This document shows, piece by piece, positions 25,614 to 34,547 of a stretch of DNA of 64,000 bases. The DNA is from Actinomycetes bacterium. Lineage in GTDB: Bacteria; Actinomycetota; Actinomycetes; Propionibacteriales; Propionibacteriaceae. The notes under the pieces were generated by a model. The model was not told the origin of the DNA. It saw only the letters and a list, made by a program, of their open reading frames with translations, and did not search any database. How positions within the stretch are numbered: the stretch's first letter is position 1; every line of letters starts with the position of its first letter. The DNA lies in the NCBI GenBank assembly GCA_030426725.1, contig JAUHXZ010000001.1, positions 1-64,000 on the forward strand, written 5' to 3'. A program made the position numbers and the translations under genes.

Positions 25614-28600
25614 GTGCGCGCTCCCCCACGGGAGGTCTGCCGGCGGACCCCGACGGCGATGCCTGTCACGGACAGCAGCGCCGCGATCGCCCATCCGACG
25701 AGCGCCACGGACCACACGGCCGGATCCATGACCAGCGGGATCGGCCAGGAGGCGTCGGCCCCGGTGGCGGTGCGCACGACCGGCGGCACCACAAGCGGGG
25801 CCATGCCCGCGGCCGCCAGCACCCCGACCGCCCCCGCCGCGAGGAATACCACGCCGTGTTCCTGTGCCCGGCTGCGTGCCAGCGCGGCGCCGCCGGCGCC
25901 GAGGCGGTGCAGCGCGTCGACTTCGCCCCTTCTACCCAGGAGCGCCACCGCGAAGGACGCGGTGGCCCCGGCCACCGCGAGGCCCAGGACGCCGACGGTT
26001 GCGCCGATGAACGGGGCGAGGGTGGCCCGTGCCGTCACCGCGCGATCGGCGGGCGCCTCGGCACCGGACAGGCCGTCGATCCCGACGAGTGCCGCCGCAT
26101 CGGCCCGGGGGCTCGGTGTCGCCGCCCAGAGCTCGTCCGGCCACGGAAGGGTGTCGCCCTGCGCAGCCATGGCGCGGGCGATCGCCGGCGAGTCCGCGAC
26201 GGCGGCGCGCGGGTCCGTGCTCCCGGGGACGGCGGGCGTGAGCCCGGCAAGGACGGCGGGGACCGGCCGCTGGAACGCGAAGATCTCGAAGGTGTCGCCG
26301 GGCGCGAGGCCGACGTCTCCCGCGGCTGCGGCGGTGAGTGTCACCGGCACGCGCGGCCGCTCCGGGTCCTCTCCGTGGACGGCGAGGGGATCGGGCCCGC
26401 CGAAAGCCAGCAGCGGCCCGAGGCGGACATCGCCCAGCAGCGAGGGATCCCCGGTCAGCGTCCACGCGGCCCCCTCCTCAGCGGCGAGCACCGGGGGGAC
26501 CTGCGGCCGGTTGCCCCGGACGCGGTACGTGGTGAGGTCGCCCTGCGGCCACTCGACGATGCCGACGTCGACGGGGGTGTCCGCGACGAGATCGGCGTAG
26601 GGGCCGGCGAACTCCTCCCGAAGGGCCGCATCGGCGGTCCACGCGACAGGCACCTCGAGCGGCATGCCGTCGGCTGTCATCGTGACGTCGAGGGTGAGGA
26701 CCTGGTCTCCCCCGCCGTCGACCTCCACCGTGACGGCGTCCACCACCCGCCGGGTGCCCTCCGGGATCGCGACGACGGCCGTCGACGCGGCCGATGACGG
26801 CGACCAGCCGGTGATGCCGTCGTCACCGTTCCAGGTGACGACGGTGCCGCGTAGGTCGAGATCGATGCCCGTCACCCGGTCCACGAGGCCGGTGTCGGGG
26901 TCCCGCAGGATCACATCGACGCGAACCTCCGCGGGCTCGGTGAAGGGTTGGAGCGCCTCCTCGGTGAGCCGTCGCTCCGCTTGTTCGCGCGGTCCGGGGA
27001 CGAACGGCGAGTCGGCCAGCAGGCTGGCCAGTTCCGGGGCGAGGGCGACCTCGGCGCGCTGCCACCTGTCGAGGGTCAGCCGGCCGGCGAGCTCCACGGT
27101 GAGGGCCTCGGTTCCTGCCGGGACCACGGCGCCCGGGTCGGGTGGTGGCAGCGGCAGGTCGTCCAACGCCACCGGCTGGTTCCGGGGCAGCGCGGCCGCT
27201 GACGGCAGCAGTTCGACGGGCGCGACGACGAGGTGGACGGGTGAGTCGCCGATGCGTGCCCCGCCGTCGATCCATACGGGGGTGGCGGCCTCGATGTTGC
27301 CCACGTCGGCGATGTCCGGCAGTTCCGCCGCCCGCTCCGTCGAGGCGACGGGCGAGGCGAGTCCGGCTCGCAGATCGGCCCCGCGTTCCAGGGCCGCCAG
27401 GTCGCGCGCCACGGGCGCGCTGCTGCCCGCGACGAGGGCGACGGTGGTGGCGAAGCCGACCGCGATGACGGTGAGCAGGGTCGCCACGGCGGACGACGAG
27501 AGTCCGCGGGCCAGGTGCGCGGTGGCGATCCAGGCTCCGGCCGTGCGGGTGAGCCGGCCCGCCATCGCGTGCCCGGCGCGGGCCACGGGCAGCAGGACGG
27601 CCAGCGCGACGAGTCCGGCGGAACCGAGGAGGGCGGCGACGGCCAATGACCCCAGCGAGGAGGCGTCGAACAGGCCGGCCGAACCCACTATGCGGCCCGC
27701 GCGGGCGAGCCGCCACGAGGTCAGCACCGCGGCGACGGGCACCAGGACCGCCGCGACCGTGCCCACGGCGCGCCCCCGCCGGTGGCCCCGCCCAGGGTCT
27801 TCCGCGAGTCCACGGGCGTGGGCTGCGGCGGTCAACGTGGTTGTCGCGACGAACAGCGCCGCCACGCCCGCGGCGGCCCGCACGAGGTCCGCCGTCGCCG
27901 GGACCCCGGCGAGGGTGAGCGCGCCCCACGACGCCGCGACGCCGGCGACTCCGCCCACCGCGGCGACGGCGATGCTCTCCGCCAGCGCGGCGGCCCACAG
28001 CTGCGCGGGGCGGGCGCCGCGGGCGATCATGGTGCGGGTGTCCCGGTCGCGCACGGCGGCCTGGGCCACGCCCACCTGCCACAGCGCCGTCGCAACGACC
28101 AGCAACGTCACCGACAGCGGCACGACGCCCAGCGCGGTGGCGTCCGCGAAGTCCCCGGCCGCGGCCCTGGCCGTCTCGCCCAGGCTGCCCTCGACCGTGA
28201 CGCCGCGGCCCGTCACGTCGGCGGAGGTCAGCGCGTCGCGGATGCCGTCGGCGCCCCGGGCTAGGGCCCCCAGCGTCTCCGCGGTTGTCTCGCCGTCGCC
28301 CGGCGTCAGGCTCCAGCGCAGGTACGGGGTGCCGGGCAGCCTGGCGACGGTGGCCACGGAGGCGAGGATCGACTCCTCTGGGCCCGGGCCGCCCGCCTGG
28401 CCTGGTGCCGGGTCGGCGGGACGCCAGGTCGCGACCACCTCAACGGGCGATCCGGCGAGGTCGAGCAGGTCACCCACGGTGATCCCCGCGGAGTCCGCCG
28501 TGTCCGCCCGCAGCGCGATGCCGTCGGCCGGCCACTGCCCCTCGACGAGGGTCACCGGGGACCCGGACGAATCGTCGCCGGCCCACGCGGCGGTCCGGCC

Positions 28601-28918
28601 TGCCGCCGTGTCCAGCGGTTCAGAGATGTACGTCGTGCGCACGGAGACCGTGGCGGGGTCGAATTGCCTGTCGATGATCTCGCGCGCCTGCCGGTCCTGG
28701 GCCTCCACGTCGTCGCCCGAACGCATCTGGAGCACGAGCCCGGAAGCCGCGGGGCCGCCGGCGTGGAGTGTGCCGAGCGCCGTGGACGTGGCGGCGCCGG
28801 TCGCCAGTGCGGCGCTGGTGGCGAGGATCGCCGACGACACCGCCACGAGCAGCGTGACAACGACCAGCAGCCCGCGGCCCGCGCGCATCCGCGCGGCGAG
28901 CCAGCGGGTCCAATGCAT
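25610..28918 (-). CDS. FtsX-like ABC permease (1102 residues)
   Basis: First gene of the four-gene ABC operon. The N-terminal transmembrane helix (GLLVVVTLLVAVSSAILATS) is followed by extracellular beta-rich domains. Transmembrane clusters lie around 240-500 and at the C-terminus (GVLGLAVAGATASFAVALLG ... EVDALHRLGAGGAAL). The size exceeds typical MacB-like permeases because two FtsX cores are joined by large extracytoplasmic domains. It overlaps the second permease by ATGA. It probably acts in export, or in sensing and removal of a lipid, peptide or antimicrobial; this is family-level inference only. Confidence 0.82.
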   Translation of the reverse strand: MHWTRWLAARMRAGRGLLVVVTLLVAVSSAILATSAALATGAATSTALGTLHAGGPAASGLVLQMRSGDDVEAQDRQAREIIDRQFDPATVSVRTTYISEPLDTAAGRTAAWAGDDSSGSPVTLVEGQWPADGIALRADTADSAGITVGDLLDLAGSPVEVVATWRPADPAPGQAGGPGPEESILASVATVARLPGTPYLRWSLTPGDGETTAETLGALARGADGIRDALTSADVTGRGVTVEGSLGETARAAAGDFADATALGVVPLSVTLLVVATALWQVGVAQAAVRDRDTRTMIARGARPAQLWAAALAESIAVAAVGGVAGVAASWGALTLAGVPATADLVRAAAGVAALFVATTTLTAAAHARGLAEDPGRGHRRGRAVGTVAAVLVPVAAVLTSWRLARAGRIVGSAGLFDASSLGSLAVAALLGSAGLVALAVLLPVARAGHAMAGRLTRTAGAWIATAHLARGLSSSAVATLLTVIAVGFATTVALVAGSSAPVARDLAALERGADLRAGLASPVASTERAAELPDIADVGNIEAATPVWIDGGARIGDSPVHLVVAPVELLPSAAALPRNQPVALDDLPLPPPDPGAVVPAGTEALTVELAGRLTLDRWQRAEVALAPELASLLADSPFVPGPREQAERRLTEEALQPFTEPAEVRVDVILRDPDTGLVDRVTGIDLDLRGTVVTWNGDDGITGWSPSSAASTAVVAIPEGTRRVVDAVTVEVDGGGDQVLTLDVTMTADGMPLEVPVAWTADAALREEFAGPYADLVADTPVDVGIVEWPQGDLTTYRVRGNRPQVPPVLAAEEGAAWTLTGDPSLLGDVRLGPLLAFGGPDPLAVHGEDPERPRVPVTLTAAAAGDVGLAPGDTFEIFAFQRPVPAVLAGLTPAVPGSTDPRAAVADSPAIARAMAAQGDTLPWPDELWAATPSPRADAAALVGIDGLSGAEAPADRAVTARATLAPFIGATVGVLGLAVAGATASFAVALLGRRGEVDALHRLGAGGAALARSRAQEHGVVFLAAGAVGVLAAAGMAPLVVPPVVRTATGADASWPIPLVMDPAVWSVALVGWAIAALLSVTGIAVGVRRQTSRGGART

Positions 28919-28951
28919 GCCCGAACCCTAGTGCCAGCCCGGAGTGCCTCG

Positions 28952-29887
28952 TCAGCTGATCGGCGGGGCCTCGGCGGGGGCCGGCTCACTCGAGGCGAGC
29001 CTGCGCTCCTCGATGGCGTCGGGGTGGTGCCTCGACAGCAGCATGACGCCGTACACCGCGATGGCCCCGGTCACGGCCATGCCGATGGCTGGCCCGATGC
29101 CCATCCCTGCGCCCTCACCAAGGACGATGAGGCCGAACAGCACCGCGACGAACGGGTCCACCGTCGTCATGGTGCCGACGGTGATCTCCGCGGGACCCGA
29201 GGCGTAGCCCTGCTGGATCATCCACACCCCGAGCCCATAGCACGCGAGCATCATGACGATCGTGGCGATCACCGTGAGCTCGCCGAAGGAGTGTCCGTGC
29301 TTGAGCAGCATGTCCATCGCCGCCTTCATCAGGCCGGACGCGAGGCCGTAGAACATGGCCCCGACCGACGACCACATCATGGCGCGCGCCCAGGGGGCGG
29401 ACCGGGTGGCCAGCAACGACAGCACCCCGGCCAACGCGCAGACCACCAGGAACGAGATCAGCATCGGCGGGAAGGCGAACTCGTCCTGGCCCGTGGCGAA
29501 CAGCGACGAGAAGACGGTGAAGCCGACGACGCCGACGACCGTGATGCCGACGCCGGCCCACATCAGCGAGTTGAGGGGGTGTTTGTGGATCCGGGCCGCG
29601 AGCAGGACCGACCACGGCACGGCGAGGATGCCGACGGGCTGGACGACCGTGACGGGCGCGAAGGACAGGGCGGCCAGATGAATGCCCGCACCGGCCAAGA
29701 CGAAAGTGAGCCCGAGCAGCCACTTCGGGATCGCGAACAGCTTGAGCAGTCCGCCGATGCTGAGCCGGTTCGACGACGCCGTCGCCTTCGGGTCGAAGGT
29801 GGACCTGACCCCCAGGCTCTGGAGGATCGCACCGCTCGCGAAGAGGAATGAGGACACCACCTGCATCCCGATGGCCAGGAGGATCAC
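28952..29887 (-). CDS. NIPA/EamA-like multi-pass transporter
   Basis: The 311-residue integral membrane protein has about nine or ten helices from the first residues (ILLAIGMQVVSSFLFASGAI) and a short acidic Pro/Ala tail. The overall pattern (SFAPVTVVQPVGILAVPWSV; GVGITVVGVVGFTVFSS) resembles the DMT superfamily, in particular NIPA-type magnesium transporters. The substrate is inferred from family only. GTG start. It lies 33 bp upstream of the large ABC permease on the same strand and could be cotranscribed with it. A hairpin separates it from the L,D-transpeptidase gene. Confidence 0.75.
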   Translation of the reverse strand: MILLAIGMQVVSSFLFASGAILQSLGVRSTFDPKATASSNRLSIGGLLKLFAIPKWLLGLTFVLAGAGIHLAALSFAPVTVVQPVGILAVPWSVLLAARIHKHPLNSLMWAGVGITVVGVVGFTVFSSLFATGQDEFAFPPMLISFLVVCALAGVLSLLATRSAPWARAMMWSSVGAMFYGLASGLMKAAMDMLLKHGHSFGELTVIATIVMMLACYGLGVWMIQQGYASGPAEITVGTMTTVDPFVAVLFGLIVLGEGAGMGIGPAIGMAVTGAIAVYGVMLLSRHHPDAIEERRLASSEPAPAEAPPIS

Positions 29888-29944
29888 GCTTCGGCCCCTT
29901 TCTCAATGGCTCCGCGCACGAGCCTACCCGCCGCCGCGAGGCAC

Positions 29945-29980
29945 AGGACCCAACCGGGGGGCCTGCGCGCCCCCGGTCCT
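29945..29980 (-). terminator. hairpin after the L,D-transpeptidase gene
   Basis: AGGACC/CCGGGGG (from 29945) pairs with CCCCCGG/TCCT (to 29980), with a 3-nt bulge (CAA) on one side and a loop of about nine nt. It lies 30 bp after the ldt stop on the minus strand. No T-run follows, so it is a terminator-like hairpin of moderate confidence. Confidence 0.5.
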
Positions 29981-30009
29981 GGTCAGGGTTTCCCCTGGGA
30001 CTCCGCCCG

Positions 30010-31176
30010 TCAGTACACGACGACGGTGTCGCCGACCCTCGCCGAGTCGAACAGCGCCGACACCGCGCCCCGGTTGCGCACGTTGACGCAACCGTGCGAG
30101 GCACCGTTGTAGCCGTGGGCCGCGAAGTCGGCCGAGTAGTGCACGGCCTGGCCGCCGCTGAAGAACAGCGCGTAGGGCATCGGGGTGTCGTAGAGGCTCG
30201 ACACGTGGTCGCGCGACTTCATGTAGACCGAGAAGACGCCGTTGCGCGTGGGTGTCAGTTCCGAGCCGAAGCGCACGTCCATCGTCATCTTGATGTCGCC
30301 GTCGATGACCCACGCGAGGCTGCGCTGTGCCTTGGACACGCAGATCACGCGGCCGTTGAGGCAGCGGTCGTCGAGCGCCATGCTGGACGGGCCGGACGAG
30401 GGCACGACGTTGTTGAGCTCATCGCTGGTCGGCCGGCGCGTCATGCCGTAGAGCCGGTCCTTCGTGCGCTGGTCGACCTCGCCGGTGACGGGGATGCCGC
30501 GCTTGGCCTGGAAGCCCTCGACGGCCTCGATGGTGACGTCGCCGTAGTAGCCGGTGACCTTCTCGAAGAACCACGCGATCTGCTTGAGCCTGGCCTGGAT
30601 GTCCTTGACGCCGTCGCTCTGGTCGCCCTTGGAGAACAGCGCGGGACCGGGCCGCATGATGTTGTACATCTCGTCGCGGGTGGGCTGCCGCGTCATGGCC
30701 TCGAGGCGCTCGACCGTCTCGTCGTAGACGTAGCCCGTGACCTGGATGCCGCGCTTGGCCTGGAAGCCCTCGACGGCGAGCCGCGTCTTGTCGTCGTAGT
30801 TGCCGGTGATCTTGCCCTCGAACCAGCGGATCTGGAGGAGCCGGTGCTGGAGTTCGCGCACGTCGTCGCCCTCGTCGCCCGCCTCGAGGATCACGGCGGG
30901 GGCCGCCGGGCTGGGCGGCGTGGTGGCGGTCGGCTTCGGCGTGGCCGACGGCTCGGCCGTGGGCTCGGCCTCCGGCTCCTGTGTGGGCTCCGGTTCGGGG
31001 CTGGGCTCCTCGGGCTCCTCGGACGGCTCGGGAACGGCCGACGACGGAGCGACCGAGGGCGAGGCCGGTGCCGGCGTCTCCTGCGGGACCAGCGCCTGCC
31101 GCGCGCAGCCGGTGGTCAGCATCGCGCCGACGATCAGGAGGGCCGCGCCGAGCCGGCGGGCGGGAAGGTGAAGCAT
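30010..31176 (-). CDS. L,D-transpeptidase lipoprotein with two peptidoglycan-binding domains
   Basis: The 388-residue protein forms or edits 3-3 peptidoglycan cross-links outside the membrane. It has a lipoprotein signal peptide with lipobox LTTGC (Cys 24). A Glu/Pro-rich wall-spanning linker covers about 30-95, followed by two PG_binding_1 domains (GDEGDDVRELQHRL and GDQSDGVKDIQARL, each ending AVEGFQAKRGI). The C-terminal YkuD domain has the catalytic motif SHGCVN (Cys 363) and an upstream His (QAVHYS). Length and order are normal for the family. A promoter with a TACAAT -10 lies just upstream. Confidence 0.93.
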   Translation of the reverse strand: MLHLPARRLGAALLIVGAMLTTGCARQALVPQETPAPASPSVAPSSAVPEPSEEPEEPSPEPEPTQEPEAEPTAEPSATPKPTATTPPSPAAPAVILEAGDEGDDVRELQHRLLQIRWFEGKITGNYDDKTRLAVEGFQAKRGIQVTGYVYDETVERLEAMTRQPTRDEMYNIMRPGPALFSKGDQSDGVKDIQARLKQIAWFFEKVTGYYGDVTIEAVEGFQAKRGIPVTGEVDQRTKDRLYGMTRRPTSDELNNVVPSSGPSSMALDDRCLNGRVICVSKAQRSLAWVIDGDIKMTMDVRFGSELTPTRNGVFSVYMKSRDHVSSLYDTPMPYALFFSGGQAVHYSADFAAHGYNGASHGCVNVRNRGAVSALFDSARVGDTVVVY

Positions 31177-31197
31177 AGTGACCTCGCTGTGAAGCTC

Positions 31198-31227
31198 ATT
31201 GTACCTGGGTGAGTCTAGGCAGGGTCA
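31198..31227 (-). promoter_or_regulatory. promoter of the L,D-transpeptidase gene
   Basis: On the minus strand TGACCC (31222-31227) and TACAAT (31198-31203) are spaced by 18 bp, about 22 bp from the ATG. The -10 is near consensus and the -35 is partial, overlapping the upstream gene's stop. Confidence 0.5.
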
Positions 31228-32145
31228 GGTCCGGTGCTCCGCAACACGCCCTGCCGTCACGTGGTCTACGCCCGGGGACCCGCCCCGGTTGCGTACGGTC
31301 GCCAGACTCTCGATGAGCGCCCGGCGCAGCGGAGCGGCCCGTTCCGAGAAGGCGCGCTGGGCGGCCGCGTACTCCGCCCGGCCCTCCGCGGTCTCGACCC
31401 GGATGGGCTCGTATCCCCAGCCGCTGAGGTCGTAGGCGGAGGCGCGCATGTCCGCCGTACGGATGTCGCGCGCGAGCCGGAACGTGTCCCACAGCAGATC
31501 GGATCCCACGGCCGGGCTGCCTTTGCCGGCCCACTTGAACAGATCCATGTTCACGTGCAGGCAGCCGGGCTGGTCGAACTCGGGCTGCCGCTCCCGCGAG
31601 GGGGTCAGCAGGTTGAGAGGCCGTGCCGGCGGGGTGAAGAACCGGAAGGCGTCGTAGTGCGAGCAGCGGCAGCCCACCTCCTCGACGATGCGCGCGATCT
31701 CCTCCGGGGCGAACCGAAGCGGCAGGTAGGGGTGCCTCGTCTGATCCGCCCGCAGGCCGTAGACCATGGCCCACTCGTGCATGCCGAAGCACCCGTAGCG
31801 TGGCTCCGCCCCGTCGACCGCGCGCAGCAGCACCAGGGCCGTGTCGACGGTGCGGCCCCGTTGCGCGAGGAACGCCGGCACATCCAGGGCAACCGTGCCG
31901 TCGGCGAGCCGGTGGTAGTGGCCGCGTTCCAGGAACTCGTCTCCCCCGTCAAGCGCCAGGCCCACTCCCGGGTGCCACTGGCCCAGGTGGGAGGGCCGCA
32001 GGGTGTAGTAGTGGAACAGGAAGTCGTCGACGGGATGCTTGAGGCCCCGGTCCCGCCGGGCCACGACGTCCGCCAGGTCCTGCTCCACCATGACGCGGTG
32101 AGCCTCGGCCATCGAGCGCCACTCGGATTGGGTGAGAGTGATCAT
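31225..32145 (-). CDS. conserved actinobacterial protein (3-methyladenine DNA glycosylase-annotated family)
   Basis: The 306-residue soluble protein begins MITLTQSEWRSMAEAHRVMV. Conserved segments include HPVDDFLFHYYTLRPSHLGQWHPG, CFGMHEWAMVYG, RCSHYDAFRFFTPPARPLN and GCLHVNMDLFKWA. It matches by memory a family often named 3-methyladenine DNA glycosylase in Actinobacteria. No helix-hairpin-helix or other glycosylase motif is visible, so the enzymatic name is doubtful. The cluster of His/Cys/Asp segments suggests metal binding. The ATG overlaps the stop of the metallopeptidase gene upstream (ATGA), so the two are translated together. Confidence 0.65.
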   Translation of the reverse strand: MITLTQSEWRSMAEAHRVMVEQDLADVVARRDRGLKHPVDDFLFHYYTLRPSHLGQWHPGVGLALDGGDEFLERGHYHRLADGTVALDVPAFLAQRGRTVDTALVLLRAVDGAEPRYGCFGMHEWAMVYGLRADQTRHPYLPLRFAPEEIARIVEEVGCRCSHYDAFRFFTPPARPLNLLTPSRERQPEFDQPGCLHVNMDLFKWAGKGSPAVGSDLLWDTFRLARDIRTADMRASAYDLSGWGYEPIRVETAEGRAEYAAAQRAFSERAAPLRRALIESLATVRNRGGSPGVDHVTAGRVAEHRT

Positions 32146-32846
32146 CCGGCGGTCCTCAGCGCGCGGCGCCTGGCCCGCCAGTCCGGCAGCAGGAGGTCCA
32201 TCCACGCGCTGAATGCCGGCCCGTGCCCCCGCTCGTGGAGGTGCACCAGCTCGTGGACGAGGACGTACTCCAGAGCCGACGGCGGGCGCTCGGCGAGCGC
32301 GATGTTGAGGGTGATCGCGGCGGTTCGGGAGTTGCAGGTGCCCCAGCGCGTCTTCATCCGCCGCAACTTCACGCTCGCCGCGCCGAGCCCGACGCGGGGC
32401 TCCCACTCCCGACGCAACGCGGGCAGCGCTTCGGCCAGTTCGCGGCGGTACAGGGTGTCGAGGGCCCGTCGTAGGCCCTCCTCGTCCGGGCCGGCCAGAT
32501 GCACGACGTCGCGCTCGAGCGCCGCGGACCCCCCTGCCGACGGGGTGACCCGCACGTCGAGCGGCCGTCCCCACAGCCGGACCGTGGCGCCGTCGCGCAG
32601 GGGCTCGGGGGCCGGTGAGGCCGCGCGAACCTCCGTCTGCGAACGCGCGATCCACTCGCTGTGCCGGTGGACGAACTCCCGGACCGTCCGCTCCGGGATG
32701 CCCAGCGGCACCGACACGACGACGCGCCCGTCGGGCGGCAGCACCCGCAACCGCAGGTTCTTGATGGGCTTGTAGGTGACCTCCGCCACCACCCCGTCGA
32801 CGCACAGTTGCGCGACGTGATGGATGTTGCGGGACATGGTGGACAT
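32142..32846 (-). CDS. YgjP/WLM-like zinc metallopeptidase (DUF45, M48-type)
   Basis: The 234-residue protein has the zinc motif HELVHLHERGHGPAF in the C-terminal third (HExxH plus a third His). It is preceded by the family pattern RMKTRWGTCNSRTAAITLN, and its N-terminal half has the YgjP-like KNLRLRVLPPDGRVVVSVP. The family is related to the WLM/SprT peptidases, some of which act in DNA-protein crosslink repair; the substrate here is unknown. Two ATGs (32846 and 32837) are possible; the first is used. It overlaps the next gene by 4 bp and is divergent from the phosphate transporter. Confidence 0.85.
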   Translation of the reverse strand: MSTMSRNIHHVAQLCVDGVVAEVTYKPIKNLRLRVLPPDGRVVVSVPLGIPERTVREFVHRHSEWIARSQTEVRAASPAPEPLRDGATVRLWGRPLDVRVTPSAGGSAALERDVVHLAGPDEEGLRRALDTLYRRELAEALPALRREWEPRVGLGAASVKLRRMKTRWGTCNSRTAAITLNIALAERPPSALEYVLVHELVHLHERGHGPAFSAWMDLLLPDWRARRRALRTAG

Positions 32847-32969
32847 GATAGGCGGGGCCCGGCGGCGCGGGGTCCAGGGTCGGAGCGGCGGTGCCGCCCG
32901 CGGACGATTCCCGCCCCGTATTGCGACCCGGTTACATGCGCCGCGATGTGACGTAGCAGACTGGGGCAC

Positions 32970-34196
32970 GTGCCCCCCGAGTTGATCGTGCTTGCTCTTG
33001 TCGTCATCGTCGCCCTGGTCTTCGACTTCACCAACGGCTTCCACGACACCGGCAATGCCATGGCCACCTCCATCGCAACGGGCGCCCTGCGCCCGAAGGT
33101 GGCCGTCGCGCTGTCGGCAGTTCTCAACCTGGTGGGAGCCTTCCTCTCGGTGGAGGTGGCGATCACCGTCACGAACTCGGTGGTCAACATCCAGGACTCG
33201 TCCGGTGCGCCGCGCCCGGAGTTGATCGCCGACGGCGGCTTCTCACTCCTGCTGATCATCCTGGCCGGGCTGGTCGGGGCGATCGTGTGGAACCTGATCA
33301 CCTGGTTGTTCAGCCTGCCGTCCAGTTCGTCGCATGCCCTCTTCGGAGGGCTCATCGGCGCCACCCTGGCGGGGCTCGGCCCGGCCGGCGTCAAGTGGGT
33401 GGGCGACGGGACGAAACTCGACGGCGTCGTCGGGAAGGTGATCCTCCCGGCCCTCATGTCCCCCGCCATCGCGATCGCCATCGCCGCGGTGGGCACGTGG
33501 CTGGTGTTCCGGATCACCCGCAACGTGGCGGAGCGGTACAGGGAATCGGGCTTCCGCTGGGGACAGATCGGGTCCGCGTCCCTGGTCTCCCTCGCACACG
33601 GCACGAACGACGCCCAGAAGACGATGGGCGTCATCACCCTCGCTCTCATCGCGGCCGGCGAATGGACCGATCTGGAAGCCGTGCCGTTCTGGGTGAAGCT
33701 GCTGTGCGCCCTCGCCATCGCTCTCGGCACCTACATCGGCGGGTGGCGCATTATCCGCACCCTCGGCAAGGGGCTGGTCGAGATCTCCTCCCCGCAGGGC
33801 ATGGCCGCCGAGGCGTCGTCCGCCGCGGTGATCCTGACGTCCAGTCAGCTCGGCTTCGCGCTGTCGACGACCCACGTCGCGACGGGCTCGATCCTCGGAA
33901 GCGGCGTCGGGAAGAAGGGAGCCACGGTCAACTGGGGCATCGCGGGCCGCATGGTCGTGGCCTGGCTCATCACGCTCCCGTCGGCGGGCATCGTCGGGGC
34001 CGTGGTGTGGTTCATCGGCAATGCGATCGGCGGGATCGCGGGTGCCCTCGTCGTGACGGCCATCCTGATCGTGGCGGCTGGTGTGATGTATGCGCGGTCC
34101 CGCGCGACCCGGGTCGGTTCCCACAACGTGAACGACGAGTGGGTCGAACAGACCACCGACCGGCGGCTCGGCAACCGTGAGGAGACGAAGGCGTGA
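32970..34196 (+). CDS. PiT-family low-affinity inorganic phosphate transporter
   Basis: The 408-residue transporter has the duplicated PiT signature. The first half contains FDFTNGFHDTGNAMATSIATGAL and SLPSSSSHALFGGLIGA; the second contains SLAHGTNDAQKTMGVITLAL and FALSTTHVATGSILGSG. About ten membrane helices are present. It imports phosphate (or metal-phosphate) with a cation. GTG start. The stop overlaps the start of a 98-residue membrane protein. No DUF47/PhoU-like accessory gene is adjacent. Confidence 0.93.
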   Translation: MPPELIVLALVVIVALVFDFTNGFHDTGNAMATSIATGALRPKVAVALSAVLNLVGAFLSVEVAITVTNSVVNIQDSSGAPRPELIADGGFSLLLIILAGLVGAIVWNLITWLFSLPSSSSHALFGGLIGATLAGLGPAGVKWVGDGTKLDGVVGKVILPALMSPAIAIAIAAVGTWLVFRITRNVAERYRESGFRWGQIGSASLVSLAHGTNDAQKTMGVITLALIAAGEWTDLEAVPFWVKLLCALAIALGTYIGGWRIIRTLGKGLVEISSPQGMAAEASSAAVILTSSQLGFALSTTHVATGSILGSGVGKKGATVNWGIAGRMVVAWLITLPSAGIVGAVVWFIGNAIGGIAGALVVTAILIVAAGVMYARSRATRVGSHNVNDEWVEQTTDRRLGNREETKA

Positions 34197-34489
34197 ACAT
34201 CCTGTGGCTGGCACTCGAAGGTGCCTGGAACGTGCTGTGGGTCGGCATGCTGCTCGGCGCGGGTCTGCCCGCGATCTTCGCGATGGGCATCCGGGCCATG
34301 TCCTACGGTGTCGGCGCGGACGCCGACGCCACCGACCATGTGCCGCACCCCGCGGCCAAGGCGGTCGCCTACCTGTGCTTCGGCATCGTCATCCTGGCGG
34401 TGGTCACGGGCATCGGGGTGATCGTCGCGCACGGCCTCGGCGCCGAACTCGTGTTCGACGGGCTGGTCCCTCGGTTCGTCACCGGGTGA
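34193..34489 (+). CDS. small two-helix membrane protein coupled to the phosphate transporter
   Basis: The 98-residue protein has two membrane segments (NVLWVGMLLGAGLPAIFAMG and YLCFGIVILAVVTGIGVIVA) joined by a short Asp/His-rich loop. GTG 34193 overlaps the PiT stop (GTGA), so it is translationally coupled and likely a partner or stabiliser. I do not recognise a named family. The GC content matches its neighbours. Confidence 0.75.
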   Translation: MNILWLALEGAWNVLWVGMLLGAGLPAIFAMGIRAMSYGVGADADATDHVPHPAAKAVAYLCFGIVILAVVTGIGVIVAHGLGAELVFDGLVPRFVTG

Positions 34490-34507
34490 CGGTTCGCCTG
34501 GCGCGGT

Positions 34508-34542
34508 AGCCTCGAGATGAGACCAACTTGCTCGAGGAGGCT
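34508..34542 (+). promoter_or_regulatory. hairpin covering the ribosome site of the flavin-reductase gene
   Basis: AGCCTCGAG (34508-34516) can pair with CTCGAG/GGCT within 34531-34542, enclosing the ribosome site GAGGAGG (34534-34540) of the gene at 34548. It could act as a simple RNA switch. A -10-like TAGCCT overlaps the left arm, so the transcript may begin inside it, which would weaken the idea. Confidence 0.3.
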
Positions 34543-34547
34543 CCCCG

